DNA of 64,000 bases from Rapana venosa (GCA_028751875.1 CM054138.1:48263825-48327824), one strand, 5' to 3'; shown: positions 41,100 to 52,892, counted from the first letter of the stretch. The notes: generated by a model not told the origin, from the letters alone. Numbers and translations: made by a program.

Positions 41100-42111
41100 G
41101 TTAAGTATTCCCCAGCCTAAGCGCCCTGGAGTAACAGAATATGCACTCTGTCTCATTCATCACACCTGAGAATCATTGTGAGAATACATGCTTGATTTTT
41201 TAAAAAAGCCAATATGGCTATTTTTCAATATCTAATATTGATTTCTGATACTATGGGTTGAATTTTTTAAATTGGTAACATGCGTGTGTGTGTGATATCT
41301 TCAGTTTAACGTCTATTCACATTTAGTGATTTTAGACAGGGAAAAGCAATCTAAACAAGAGAATGCAAACAATAATGTGTGTGTGTGTGTGTGTTTGTAT
41401 GTCCATGAGAACAAACACAAACAAAATAACAATAACAAGATCATCATCACCATCGAGATCATAATCATAACCATGACAATCATAATCAATACAACATGAT
41501 TATCAGCATAAAAATCATTTCGATTCCTGCATATGCATATCTATATCAATCAGTCACCAACTTTAAATAATGAAAACTGATTTGCAATTTGACGGGGAAA
41601 AAAGAGTGTTACTGACACACTGAAATTTCTTTACACAAACACACACATAACGATTATAATATGCTGCAAGGACATTATGCAATAATAACAAATCTGTATA
41701 ATAAAACAAATCACAATGTAAAATACTCTCTTGTAAAAAAATTCACAATTTATAATATCCATAGAAAAACAGCAAAATCTACATTAAGTGTTAAAATGGT
41801 GGGATGGTAGCCCAAAAACATGAGGCAGCATGAAGGTGGACATATTTAGCCAAATCAGATTGAGCAGCAAGGGACACACAAAATGCCATCAATTTTGTCA
41901 ATAAAATAGCAAGCCCTGACACACTTATAATGCAACATTTCTCTAGGCAGACAGGAACTAAAATGATCTCTCTTACGCCTCTCTACAAATTCACGGCTCA
42001 CTCTCTTTTTGAACAGAATTTTTACATTGAGCTCTCTATGCCAAGTCACTTGACAGTCTCTTTATAATCTCTAAACACTCAGGAAAATACCCAAGAACAA
42101 GATATGTGGAT

Positions 42112-42370
42112 TATATACAGGGCTATGGTATAGCCTGGTGGTTAGAGCATTCCTCTGGGCGAGACCATTAACTGAGGTCCTATGTGCAAACCAACCAACG
42201 CAGGCAAAACATCTTGCAAGCATGTTAAAACCTGTTCCACCTTTCAGAAGAGGTCACTGTGTGCCGGTGAGGACAAAATTTACAATACTATACATTCACA
42301 AGAGGACTGGATGTAAAAAAAAAAAGTACAACAGTACTTACTCATTATCCTCAAAATAACAGAATTTAGA
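42112..42370 (+). repeat. Main-family SINE, head A + core + tail 1, internally deleted
   Basis: ATAGCCTGGTGGTTAGAGCA, then the core, CACTGTGTGCCGGTGAGGAC, GGACTGGATGTAAAAAA, ending TTATCCTCAAAATAACAGAA. Just past the SRD5A1 stop, probably beyond or in its 3' UTR. Confidence 0.75.
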
Positions 42371-42546
42371 CAATGTGCACCCTCACACAAATCATCATCT
42401 GCATAATTTTTTCATTAAAAAAGTACCAAACACTTAACACAACTTTGAATCAAGCTAGCCTGAGAGTGGTTTACACACAAACTATACAGAAGCAAACAAT
42501 TCTGAAACTGGTGAAAGATATGCTGAGACACGGGTTGTTGACACCG

Positions 42547-42613
42547 TTACAAGATGAAGGGAAGGAGTGCTTTCCTGGTCTTGGGATAGTCCTCAAATTT
42601 TTCCTGGTACCAT
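42547..42613 (-). CDS. SRD5A1: SRD5A1 exon 5, stop TAA
   Basis: Acceptor TGTGCAG|ATGGTAC, phase 2. 'RWYQEKFEDYPKTRKALLPF' and IL, human '...WYLRKFEEYPKFRKIIIPFLF'. Confidence 0.94.
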
Positions 42614-43751
42614 CTGCACACAGAGAAGTTTTTTCTCTGTAGTCCAAACATGATGTGCATGCATGAGCATGCACTGGTGTGTGCATGTGCAAGCACACAC
42701 ACACACACACACACACAAAGACACACACACCCACACACACAAAGGGGAGTGGAGTTGTACTGATGTTAACTCCAGGGGACTACAGGGGGATAATCCCCTC
42801 CCAGGCGGTCAGATCATGAACTGAGCACTCCAACCACTGGGCTATCACCCACCCACCCCCCTTCACGGGTTTGACTTCAAAATTGTATCATGGCCAATAA
42901 ACACAGCACCTTTATACAGTCTGCTATCCCAAAAGTTGGAATGCAGCTACCTTGCTGGTGGGCAAAACTGGCCCCGTACACAAAATCTCACCATTGGTGA
43001 ACCTCAGAGATCTATCAGAGGAACAAAACAAAAAAAAGAAGAAGCTTGTAGTCGATGTAATATTTTAAGATCTACAGAAAAAAAAATTCAGGTCACAGCC
43101 AATATTCTCATACTATATTCTCATCAATTAAATCATAAGTTCTATATATTGATGTAGCTTGCAAACACTCCCTGGGGGAAAAAAAGGTGAAAAGGTAAAG
43201 GTGTCCCATAACCTATGAGGTCGTAGGGGAGCGAGGCATCTGAGACCTCAGCTTATTTAGGGGCCAGTATATTGAGGACGGCACCCATTTCCTCTCCCTT
43301 GCTGCTTTACCTTCCCTGACCCTAATGAGGGCAGGTACCTATTTACAGCTGGGGGACTGTACTGAAGCCAAGGCACGCAAACAGTTGCCCATCCACTTAG
43401 TAACCACACTCAATGCTGCTTAACATTGGCTTGGGTAAAGCGAGTGCTCTGACCACTGAGCTATCCTGTCCTCCCCCCTCCCTCCCCCACCATCCAGGAA
43501 AACTGAAAACCAAAGCATAATATCATGAGCCCATGTCTGACCTGTGGTGCTGACATGCCCGGGGTCCTATGTTGCAGACAGTGAAGAATGCGAAGACCAA
43601 GGCAGGAAAAGTACCGCACATAACAGCAAATCCACTCCACTCCAGACACTCCCCAAAGAAGTTGGCTCCAGAAACATACTCAAACATCCCCCCTGTAACA
43701 TAAAGACAGGGGAATGAATGTTCAATACTGATCCAAATATTAACTGAAACA

Positions 43752-43811
<60 letters not shown>

Positions 43812-46367
43812 TTATAGATGAAAGATTTTGTCTAAAACATATATCATGAGACAGAATCTACCTTGCTCTTTTTTTGTGTAAGTTTGTGTGTGTTTTTTCC
43901 CGTACATCTGTATACAAACACACATGCATGCACACACACACATACAAAGGCATGTAGAGACAAAAAGCTATGTACATAAATCTACAATATACTTAACTAT
44001 CTAAAACACTTGGGAAAAAAAAGTGTTTTCATTTTCTTTTAACCCTCTTGTCCCCGATCCGGCCGCAGCCAACAGTAACGGAGGCTGCCGATAGATTCCA
44101 ATCCGACCGCAGCCGACAGTTGGTGCTGCCACGTGGACAGTACTTTTCCATCACACACAGATCTCGTGGTTTTCACACAGTGTGTCTGAAAATTGGTGGG
44201 GCGATGCAGGGAGGGTGTCAGACGGTGCCAGTGATAAATTTAGACCACTAACATGCGTGTAGTGGGGAGGGAAGGAAGAAATAACAGCCAGCGACCAGAA
44301 CGCTTTTCAATGGTGCAGTGTGGCGGAAAAAAATGGCGTTTTCTTTAGTAGCAGACGATTCATCTGATTAGCGAGATGATAAATTGAATGTTATTGTCTT
44401 GGAAGTAGAAATATTTGAACGAGAATTGTTAAGTGAGTCCGATATTAAACGCTTATGAGGAAGAGGAGGAAGGAAATGCTGCAGTTAGGGAGAAGAGTGA
44501 GCCTGAAAATAACGTGCTACAGGGCACATTCCTGACCTGTGCTACACACACAGACTGTGGAGAAATTTGACCTCCTGGCCGGTCCCGCGCATAGACACTG
44601 AAAACGATGCCTTTTGACTGTTTTCTCATTATTACCACACTTTTGCTTTGAAACTGCAATGGCAGAAACGAACAGATATGCCGATAACGAAACTAGTAAG
44701 AAGGAAAATAAAGGTCTCCCGTCTGCCAAGGTTCGACAGGTGAGAGCAATGGGTACCCCCCCTCCCCCGCCACACCCACACATCCATAATTTGTGCTTTT
44801 TGTGATGTGATGTGACCCTGTGCCACCACTACGACTACTTTAGAGACTACCAACAATAAAATTTTGTAGGGTTACAGAAGTTCTGTGTTGTTTCGAATTT
44901 GTCACACCTGTGCTGTGACACTGGTGACAGTGTGACAGTCATGTACAATAATACACTTCTGTTACACTTAAACAAACATGTGGTAGCACACGCAGATATG
45001 AAGTGCAGTATAAAGGTCACATGTTGATTGAATATGACTTGTTTTTCAAAAGAAAAAATAGTTACAACAAAACTTCTGTCTCCACAAGACATACCATAAA
45101 ACAACAGTGCAATGGGACAATTGTGTGACACATCCTTGAAGTACTATTGCACATAACCATTGGTTAAACACATCAGCTGGGTATCACTTCCTTATTCGAC
45201 ACTAACATTGCTTGAACTATCATCAAATCCATGCAGGATTTGCTGTTTTAATCATATATATACAACCATATTTTTTTACCTGTGATTGGTGACAAATAAG
45301 GTGACAATGACAAGACATCTGGTGACCAGACACATAAACTTGCACCTAAATGCAAGTACAAAGACATACCTAGCTTGTGACAAAATTTCAGCTTGATAAC
45401 TTGTCATGCACACACACAATTGTCTTAGGAGTAAAGTAAGTCAGATGGGGGTAGAAAACCTTCAAAGAATTCAAAATCTACAGGCAGTTTAGCTCTGTAT
45501 AATCCAACAACAAGAGGGTTAAACCATACTGTAAACTTATTACAGTTTACCCCTGAAACTATATTCAACTCACCATCATCAGTCACTCTTATTCTTCCTA
45601 CAAACTCACCATAGGGAATTTTGTATCCCTTCTCCCCCTCCTTCCTCAGGTTTCTTAGGATGTGATCAGAATGAATGTTGATGAGCATTCCTGACAGGAA
45701 CATCAGTATGCCTGCAAACATACAGCACATGAAAAGTTAGTATACTGCTGAGACAACCATGAGGTCCTTATTGTAAAAGTTTATCAATGCTGTGGATCAT
45801 GATGCAGCATTACCAGCTATCAATCACAAAATGATGCAGCATTACCAGCTATCAATCACAAAGATGTACAAAAAATGCAAACATGTACATTCTTTCAAGT
45901 AATATGAGCAAAATTTATACAGAGTTGAAATATCGCAGGCACACATTGCACCTGTAGTGTATGGAAGCATGTGCACACGCGCACATGCATACGTGCACAC
46001 ACACACACACATAGTGAGTGACAAACACACACACAGACAAGACATACACACACATGCACGTGCAGACACACACACACACACACATGAAAACACACACACA
46101 CACACACATGTACACACACAAGAGACTCCACAGCTCTGACAAACAACTTACCACCATAAAACTGAATGTCTGACAAACCACTGAGGTCTGCGACTTTGAG
46201 GAGATAAACCCCCTGGAGGTAGCCATTGAACACGCAGAAGGCAAATGCCATCAAAAAGGTGAAAAAGGGAGATGGTTTGCCTCCTCTGATCAGCAAGGAA
46301 AACACAAATGTTCTGGAACAATCAATCATTATGTTCTAATGTAGTATATTGTTTGTAATGGATATGT

Positions 46368-46400
<33 letters not shown>

Positions 46401-49400
46401 CACACAACACGGAAGGTGGCAAGCCAGTTAACACTTCACCTGCCTAACAAGGACACTGTGAGGTTGTGGGTTCGATCCCTGGCCTTGCCCTTGCTTCCCA
46501 GTTTGGCGAGAAAATCCAACTGAATGTCAGTCTTTCGGATGAGACTACAAACCAAGGCCTCATGTGTGAATGTACACAGAAAACCTTATACACACATTTA
46601 ATACCTGTTCTACTTTTTGTAAGCGTAGGCCATCTATGTGGGAGTGTGTATGTGTGTGTGTGTGTGAGTGTAGTTAAGTAACTGTAAGGGCGCATGTACA
46701 CATAGTGTGTGCATGTACTGTATAGTTAGTTCTTCAGTTTCAATTCAATTCAAAAGCTTTATTATCTCAAAGACAGAGAAATTCCGGCGGGTTACTCGCC
46801 ATACATAAAAACAATAAACATTTAAACATAATATTTAAAACACACACACACTGTCCACCATCAGCACGCACCCATCATGAGATAAAATGCATCCACAAAT
46901 CAGAAATATCTCAACCAGCCACAAACCCACCCCAACAAAAATCACTTTACTCATGTGCGCACAAGTAAACCCGCACGCCCGCACATTCACAGTCACTCAG
47001 GCACGCACGCTCGCACATTGTAAACATTCGTACCCATGCTCACACATTTTAATAATATAAGTCAAATTGTTATAACATGCTGCACAAGACAAACATCAAT
47101 TAAATTAATACTATGTTCTTTTAAGATATTGAACAGTCTAACAGTCATTGAACATCATGAAGGATCAGTCAGCATTGGTGGCAGTTTAACGTCCTTCCAC
47201 TAAATAGTGATATCAGATGTGTGAGTGTGTGTGTGCGAGTGTGTATGGGGAAGGGGGTGGGGGGTGTATGTGTGTGCATGTGTGTGTATGTATGTATACA
47301 TGTATGTATGTACATGTGTGAGTATGCATGCGTGTGTGTATATGAGTGTGTGTGTGTGTGTACGTGAGTTTGTATGTGTGTGTGAGTGTGTGTAGGTGCA
47401 TGTGAGTGAGTGTGTATGAGTGTGTGTGCGTGCGTGTGTGTGTGTGTGTGTGTGTGTGTATGACAGAAAGAGAGAGAGAATGTGTGTGAAATAGAAGTAT
47501 GTGAGCATCAATGCATGCATGTGTGAGTGTGTATGTCTATGTGTGTGAGTGTGTGTGCGTGAATGAAAGTGTGTGTGTGTGTGCGTGAATGAAAGTGTGT
47601 GTGTGTGTGTGTGTGCGTGAATGTGTGTATGACTATGAGTGAGTGTGTGTGCATGTGTGCGTGTGACAGAGAGAGAGAATGTGTGTGAAATAGTAAGTAC
47701 ATGAGCATCAATGCATGCATGTGTGAGTGTGTATGTCTATGTGTGTGAGTGAGTGTGCGTGTGTGACAGAGAGAGAAAATGTGTGTGAAATAGTAAGTAC
47801 ATGAGCATCAATGCATGCGTGTGTGAGTGTGTATGTCTATGTGTGTGAGTGTGTGTGTGTGTGTGTGCGTGTGTGAATGAAAGTGTGTGTATGTGTGTGC
47901 GCGCGCATGTGCACATGCTTATATATGTGTGTGCGCGAGCGAGCGCAGGTGCAAGCTTGTGTGTGTGTGCGTGCGTGTCACGCTCCATAAGGGATTGTGG
48001 CTAAACCCCCACACATGCCCTCTCTAACTATCTTCCCGACAACACCAAACACAGAACACCGAAGAAAAGTTCCAGACTTTCTTCTTCTTCAAGTGTCCGG
48101 TCTGGTCCTGCAGACATCGACGATCATGGCTCTCCATTCTTCCCTGTTCTCGGTCCCTCTCATGAGCTCATTGTTGGTGCCCTCTTTATTCGTTGCGAAT
48201 TTGTTTAAGCTGTCTGTGAATTTTGTACGTTGTCTTCCTCTGCTCTTGTTTCCACAGATTTTGCCACTCCATAACAGTTTCCAGACTTTACTTTCCAAAA
48301 ATCCAAAACAATCACATCAGACAAATACTTAAACTCACTTCCATACACACACACACACAGATTCAACTTCCAGTCACATTCTAAACTTTATCTATAATAA
48401 TCCCCTCTTCACAGTTCAGAAACAAGCTTGCTAAATGTTCTCCCACTTCTCTCACAGTCACCACCTGCTTCCAACAGTCACTGAGGAATAACTCAGGGCA
48501 GACCGAAGTCCTCAAGAAGGATCACGGGTGGACAGGGCAGCAGGGAGAAGGGAAATAGGTCGTGGGGAAAAGAGGTGGATCCAGGGGATAAAGGGACAGA
48601 GGGTGAAGGACAAGCCGTGCGACTCTTCAGGGCACACCGGGCTGCACCCTCTTCAGGCACAACTCCGCCACTGGAGGCACCCACAGGAACAGGCAATACT
48701 TGCCCTTCCTCAGCATACACCCATAACTAGCGCTAAGGCAACTAGGGTTATTTTCCTTCTGTCCACTGAGCTGACAAATAGTTTATTTACCCAAAATCTC
48801 CATCATGTATCCCCAAGGAATCATTTACATTCCGAACCTAAATCACGTCTAATTATACTCTATAATTATTTATACTCAAAATACGTAAAATTAAAAATAC
48901 TTTAAAAAAAAATGTTTTCCACCAAAGAGAACTGTCTTACAGAAAACCAATAACAACCACACACAGCCACTTAATACACAAAATTGCACTAAATCCCAAA
49001 TCACTCAGGACTCACCCATATCAATTAACCTTAAGAAATAACGAGTGTTCTAAACACTAGTGAGAACTCTCTCTAGACAAAACATTAGCATTTAAAAACA
49101 TATATTAAAGAACGTATCCCATTGTTCACTAAAAGAGAAACCTAGGCCTACCCAATATACCATAAACCTACAGACAGAGGAAACCTCCCTCAAAACATTT
49201 TACATTAGTTTATTCAAGAACCAACTATCCAAGCACTGCATTAACACAAGACACTGAACAACAACAACCACAACGGCACAAAGAACCATCACAGAGCTCA
49301 ATCATATCTACAGAACATCCCTCACCTGTCACTGAGAAAGAACAAGGTGCACTCCTGCACCCCCAGGAAAGACGTTAACAAAACGAGCAGCACAACAAAG

Positions 49401-50910
49401 AACGTAGACTGGTTCTCAGGAGCCCAAATCACTCAAAGATGACTGCTACCCTCTGCTCTCCAAGAAGAGACACAACACCACAGGGAGTATGGTGCACTCC
49501 TGCACCAAGGAAGACGTTGACAGGGCAGACACGACGTAACAACAAAGACCAGAATCACAGGAGCCTGAACTACTCCAAGGTACTGCTCCCTACTGCTCTC
49601 CAAATAGAGAGACAACATCACGCAGCGCCCAACAGCCCAGCTGGAACGGCGACCGACAAACTTCAGCCAAAGACTGAATCTCCTCCTCCTCCTGAAGTCA
49701 AGACCTCCTCCTATTTAAAGCCGTTGCTACTCAGCTGATGAAGCAAACCCTAACTCATGACCAGGAACTTCACGAGAAGCTAACCTGCACGCAACATTGC
49801 AGAGAAAAGGGAATGTGCATGCCACTAAGCTGGAGTTCACTATGTACATAAAAACAATGCGAATGTGAACACAGAAAGACACCAGCATCCAGACACACAG
49901 AGAGAGAAATAGCATCGAGTAATGTACGGAATTATGCGCAGAATTATGCGAACCGTGACGGTGCGTGCCTGCTTGCGTGTGTGTGTGTGTTTATGTGTGT
50001 GTGTGTGTGTGTGTGTACGCGCACGTGTCTATGTCTATATGTGTGTGTTCGTGTGTGTGTGTGAGTTAACAGCATATGAAACAAACTGCCAAGGAGAAAT
50101 GAGGGAGAAAACAACTTAACTTTTAGTATAATGTTAGACTACAGGGGTGAAACATCAAGAACATTTTTCAAAATCTACAATGTGTCAATAATAACAACTA
50201 GAATAGAACTCCGCAATTAACTAACAATGGAATTATAACATGCAAAAGGATTTGGACTATGGATATGTTTACACAATAATAATGTGGATATATGTGGGCA
50301 AAGTGGAAAAAAGGCAATTGGAGAGGTATGTACTGTATGTACTGTATGCACCTACTGTATGCACGTTGGTATGTGTGCACACACACACATGTGTGTACAA
50401 GGATTATGATGATCTAGGCTACATTTTCTGTACAAAACTTGTTTTTGCATACTTAGTCATAGGCTTAAAACAACACTACACTTCTTTCAAAGGTATACAA
50501 TGTTTCTATTCCTAGTTTCGATTCAACCAAGGGTTTGTGTGTACTGTGGTTTTATGTTGATGGTTACTCCAATCCACATACCTTTGAAAATAATGGATAA
50601 GATACATGCCCAAGGCTATTTGATTCTTCCATTGTCCTAGTCGTGGGCAGTCCGAGAAGTATACCACGAGCAGAGGCACAGTGAAGGCTGGTAATTCTTG
50701 AATGAACCATGCCAATCTGCTGGGAACCAGGCCACCCCAACCACTTTGTGAGTACCGCCCATAGGGAGCATTCGTAAACTGAAGCCCAACAAAAGCTAAC
50801 AGTGCCGAAATGAGCATTGTGTATGCCATAAAATCTAATCTTGCCACTTCATTTTCTAACAGAGTTTTCGCATACTTCACAACCCACAGCTCGCTCTCTG
50901 CCATCGCCAT
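42547..50910 (-). CDS. SRD5A1: Steroid 5-alpha-reductase 1 (3-oxo-5-alpha-steroid 4-dehydrogenase 1), complete, 5 exons
   Basis: NADPH-dependent ER membrane enzyme that reduces the C4-C5 double bond of 3-keto-delta4 steroids. Exons 50582-50910, 46152-46312, 45610-45711, 43542-43692 and 42547-42613 join in frame to 269 residues; human SRD5A1 is 259 and also has five coding exons. Conserved stretches as remembered from the human protein: 'YGRY' (50-53), 'FIQELPAF' (QELP at 71-74), 'RGGKPSP' (119-125), 'GMLINIHSDHILRNLR', 'IPYGGMFEYVSGANFFGE', and the ending 'EKFEDYPKTRK...PFIL'. Several hydrophobic segments fit a polytopic membrane protein. All motifs look intact. The natural substrate in a mollusc is not evident from sequence. 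Confidence 0.95.
42740..43040. repeat. SINE fragments: head A (minus) and tail 2 (plus)
   Basis: Minus head at 42,740-42,865 (GGAGTGGAGTTGTACTGATG .. CCACTGGGCTATCACC); plus tail 2 at 42,925-43,040 (TGGAATGCAGCTACCTTGCT .. CACCATTGGTGAACCTCAGA). In SRD5A1 intron 4. Confidence 0.65.
43190..43475 (-). repeat. tRNA-derived SINE of another family
   Basis: On the minus strand GGACAGGATAGCTCAGTGGT CAGAGC (A box), 'AGTGTGGTTACTAAGTGGAT', 'CCCAGCTGTAAATAGGTACC' and ACCTTTACCTTTT end. Single copy seen in this window. In SRD5A1 intron 4. Confidence 0.65.
43542..43692 (-). CDS. SRD5A1: SRD5A1 exon 4
   Basis: 151 nt, acceptor TTACAG|GGGGGATG, donor CACAG|GTCAGA, phase 1 to 2. 'GGMFEYVSGANFFGECLEWS' then 'AFFTVCN'. 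Confidence 0.93.
43753..43811. repeat. (GT)n microsatellite
   Basis: 29 pure GT units in SRD5A1 intron 3. Confidence 0.97.
44043..45518. mobile_element. piggyBac-like DNA transposon remnant
   Basis: Flanked by TTAA on both sides (44,039-44,042 and 45,519-45,522). Ends CCCTCTTGTCCCC and, reading inward from the right, CCCTCTTGTTGTTG: 9 matching bases starting with CCCT, typical of piggyBac. On the plus strand a short start MAFSLVADDSSD at 44,333 and then 'LNVIVLEVEIFERELLSESD' look like the acidic N-terminus of such a transposase, broken by stops. Catalytic domain not found. In SRD5A1 intron 3. Confidence 0.6.
45610..45711 (-). CDS. SRD5A1: SRD5A1 exon 3
   Basis: 102 nt, acceptor TTTGCAG|GCATAC, donor CCTATG|GTGAGT, phase 1 to 1. 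'SGMLINIHSDHILRNLRKEG' is nearly identical to human. Confidence 0.96.
45795..45861. repeat. 31-bp tandem duplication
   Basis: Two copies of ATGATGCAGCATTACCAGCT ATCAATCACAA, in SRD5A1 intron 2. Confidence 0.9.
45970..46125. repeat. (CA)n microsatellite, interrupted, next to SRD5A1 exon 2
   Basis: CA tracts ending about 25 bp from the exon 2 donor. Confidence 0.9.
46152..46312 (-). CDS. SRD5A1: SRD5A1 exon 2
   Basis: 161 nt, acceptor GTTCCAG|AACATT, donor GGTG|GTAAGT, phase 2 to 1. 'FSLLIRGGKPSPFFTFLMAF' and 'CVFNGYLQGVYL', human 'CTCNGYLQSRYL'. Confidence 0.94.
46406..46690 (+). repeat. Main-family SINE with head B and core
   Basis: 'CACCTGCCTAACAAGGACAC' and B box GGGTTCGATCC, then core TTTCGGATGAGACTACAAAC and 'TTGTAAGCGTAGGCCATCTA'; the rest replaced by (GT)n. 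Confidence 0.75.
47215..47985. repeat. GT-rich minisatellite with higher-order repeats
   Basis: Within a long (GT)n-like stretch, a unit with GAATGTGTGTGAAATAG and 'GAGCATCAATGCATGC' recurs at about 47,462, 47,665 and 47,766, separated by 203 and 101 bp: a ~101-bp higher-order unit. Confidence 0.8.
48080..48300 (-). pseudogene. LINE ORF2 C-terminal fragment (RTE-like) with GAA tail
   Basis: 'RGRQRTKFTDSLNKFATNKE' and 'NREEWRAMIVDVCRTRPDT' is a common ending of RTE-like LINE proteins; the 3' side is GAAGAAGAAAG on the minus strand. Confidence 0.7.
49345..49630. repeat. Two-copy ~145-bp tandem repeat
   Basis: 'GGTGCACTCCTGCACC', AGGAAGACGTT, AACAAAG..C, CAGGAGCC, CTACT..GCTCTCCAA, AGAGACA.AAC appear in order in both halves, with about 20-25% differences. 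Confidence 0.7.
50582..50910 (-). CDS. SRD5A1: SRD5A1 exon 1 (residues 1-109)
   Basis: ATG at 50910 (MAMAESELW), A at -3 and G at +4. The frame stays open 45 bases further up to another ATG, but the short form fits the family. Donor CAAAG|GTATGT, phase 2. Confidence 0.9.
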
Positions 50911-51039
50911 GATCACGCACCAACGCCTTACATAAAAGTCAGTGGCCACACACAATAGTTAGGCCTAGCTAACAGCTAACGTGTGATATGCCAAGGGACT
51001 TACTGAAGATGGCCTTGTTCTGTAGCAGAGGATTTCTTC

Positions 51040-51350
51040 TTTTTCGTCGTCGATCGCTCAGACAATAACTATTATTGTCTCATGTCTGTCATATGAGCAA
51101 AAATGCTTTACACTGTCGTTAAGGGCCTTTGACTTCGGCATGGGAGAGAATTGATGTCTTTTAAGTTTTTCTAGGGAAACATGCAGGAGAATAGTCCAAG
51201 GGACAGAAAGTAGACAAGAAGGAAGTGACAGGAAGAAAAGGTAAAAAGGCAGAAACAAAGAGAGCAACAGAAAAGTGGGAATTCCTAGAACAGAATTTCC
51301 AGAAGGTGGAGATGTTGGGCTATCCATAGGCCTACTGACATCTGGGGATC
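51040..51350 (-). repeat. Dispersed repeat 'F' copy
   Basis: 'ACTGTCGTTAAGGGCCTTTG', ACTTCGGCATGGGAGAG, GCAGGAGAATAGTCC; TTC-rich start = GAA tail. About 130 bp upstream of the SRD5A1 ATG. Confidence 0.65.
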
Positions 51351-51489
51351 GAACTGGCAACTCCTTGCTTTCTTACACAAGGGTTTTTCCCAATCCATGT
51401 GATTGATTGATTGAATGATTGTTATTGAATTTACGTTCCAGGGGAGATTTCTGATTTAAGGCCATGTCATTGATTTAGTCTGTCATCTA

Positions 51490-52612
51490 TCCACCTGTGC
51501 CAGAATCACATACCTTCTTCTTCTTTTTTCTTTCATCTCCCGCTGGTGCCTTTCGGTGTCATGGGAGACACAGAAGTCTGTCTGCAGCAAGGCGGGAGGC
51601 TTGATGTAGTGACAGGTCATGGGCTTGCAGGGTGTCAGCCACAGAGTCGCTCCATCGTCTCCTTGGTCTACCTCTGGCTTTCCAGCCATTGTATTTGGTG
51701 GTGTATGCCCGTAGGGCTGGTTGGTTGGGCGGCATTCTAGTGAGGTGACCAAACCACCTGATCCTTTGTTGTTCCATATGGTGGAGAATTGGTGTTAGTC
51801 CGACCATGTCTCTGATCACCTCATTCTTGATCTTGTCGCGTCTGGTCTTATTGACAGCTTTTCTCAGGCAGCGCATTTCACATGTGACCAATTTTCTCTC
51901 TAAGGCTTTTGTTAGGTCCCATGTCTGACACACTGGTATGTGAGTGCTGGAACGAAGATGGCGTTGATGAGTTTTGCCTTGGTGCTCATTGGGATGCTGG
52001 AATGTTTTAGAAGGGGGGCGAGTTGGTAACTGACTTCGTTCGCTTTCTGGCATCTTAATTCTATCTCTCTGTCCAATTTTCCATCTTCAGTGAAGAGGCT
52101 GCCAAGGTATTTAAATTCTTTGATCTGTTTCAGCTGGGTGCAGTTGATGTTGATGTCCAGCTTTCCTGGATTTCTGCTGACAGACATAACTTCTGTTTGG
52201 GTGATACTGATCTTCATGTCATTCCTCTTGCAACTTGTGTTGAGTTGGTCTGTGTGTTCTTGAAGAGCTGCTTTGTTCTGATTCATCAAGGACTGGTCGT
52301 CAGCAAATAATAGTTCGTTCAGGGCCTCAAGATCTGGGTTGGCTTCCTTTGTAATCTGGTCCATGTAGATCAGGAAGAGAAGGGGAGAGAGTACGCAGCC
52401 TTGCCTGACCCCTGATGTAACCAGGACCAGTCGGATGTTCCACTGGCTGTTCGGACTTCGCTCATACTGTTGGCATAGATTGCTCTGATGTTATCAAGCA
52501 ACTGCCCCTTCATGTCGTACTGCTCCAGGATCTTCCAGAGCTTGTCTCTGTTGACTCGGTCGAGGGATGCAAATCTGCCCTTACAGTGACAGTCTGTTTC
52601 TATCAAGGTTTG
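51490..52612 (-). mobile_element. RTE-like LINE, 5'-truncated
   Basis: Minus strand, three frames in order: 52,370-52,606 'ASLDRVNRDKLWKILEQYDM' (RT motif with the first catalytic Asp), 51,912-52,364 'ELLFADDQSLMNQNKAALQE' (FADD) and 'FKYLGSLFTEDGKLDREIEL', and 51,559-52,053 'CEMRCLRKAVNKTRRDKIKN' with 'RIRWFGHLTRMPPNQPALRA' (C-terminus). Ends in GAAGAAGAAGG at the left. Frameshifts make it inactive. Confidence 0.85.
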
Positions 52613-52639
52613 CTTCCCTTAGGACAGCATCAGCCGATC

Positions 52640-52837
52640 GACAGTCGAGAGATAACGCGTTCGTTGTTCTAGAATACCAAGTAAGGTCTCGAACATACTG
52701 ACTGACACCATGCCCCTGAAAGTTCTTTGGATGTGACTTTAAACTGATGTCCTGTGTGCATATTTGGTTCCTTACAACCAAGGTGCTGTGCCAAATCGTT
52801 GAAGGCATAACATCTTGCACAAACACTTGGTTTGAGT

Positions 52838-52840
<3 letters not shown>
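52640..52840 (+). repeat. SINE remnant with head C
   Basis: 'GAGAGATAACGCGTTCGTTG' (head) and CTTTGGATGTGACTTTAAAC (core). Confidence 0.5.

Positions 52841-52841
<1 letters not shown>

Positions 52842-52890
<49 letters not shown>
52842..52890. repeat. (TC)n microsatellite, 5' flank of the Tx1/L1-like LINE
   Basis: About 24 pure TC units. Confidence 0.97.

Positions 52891-52892
<2 letters not shown>

Larger units (their letters stand above)
32932..42546. other. Intergenic region between FBXO28 (5' end) and SRD5A1 (3' end)
   Basis: 9.6 kb without a recognised host gene. Contains the FBXO28 promoter side, (CA)n at 34,050-34,203, the CR1/L2 LINE 34,803-37,566, a FBXO28 exon 1 copy at 38.4 kb with an inserted SINE, repeat F at 39,850-39,985, a possible TTAA element 40,525-41,099, repeat G at 41,105 and a SINE at 42,112-42,370. 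Stretches 37,700-38,380 and 39,000-39,850 show nothing I can name. Confidence 0.6.
46313..50581 (-). other. SRD5A1: SRD5A1 intron 1
   Basis: 4.3 kb. Holds the head-B SINE, another 3' end at about 46,740-46,800 (TTTATTATCTCAAAGACAGA, unknown repeat), the GT minisatellite 47,215-47,985, a LINE fragment 48,080-48,300, a two-copy tandem repeat 49,345-49,630, and (GT)n at 49,975-50,062. The part 48,350-49,340 shows nothing I can name. Confidence 0.65.

Noticed and set aside
48350..49340. Possible LTR or Helitron
   Set aside because: AC-rich, with no paired ends, primer-binding site or coding; I could not support any call.
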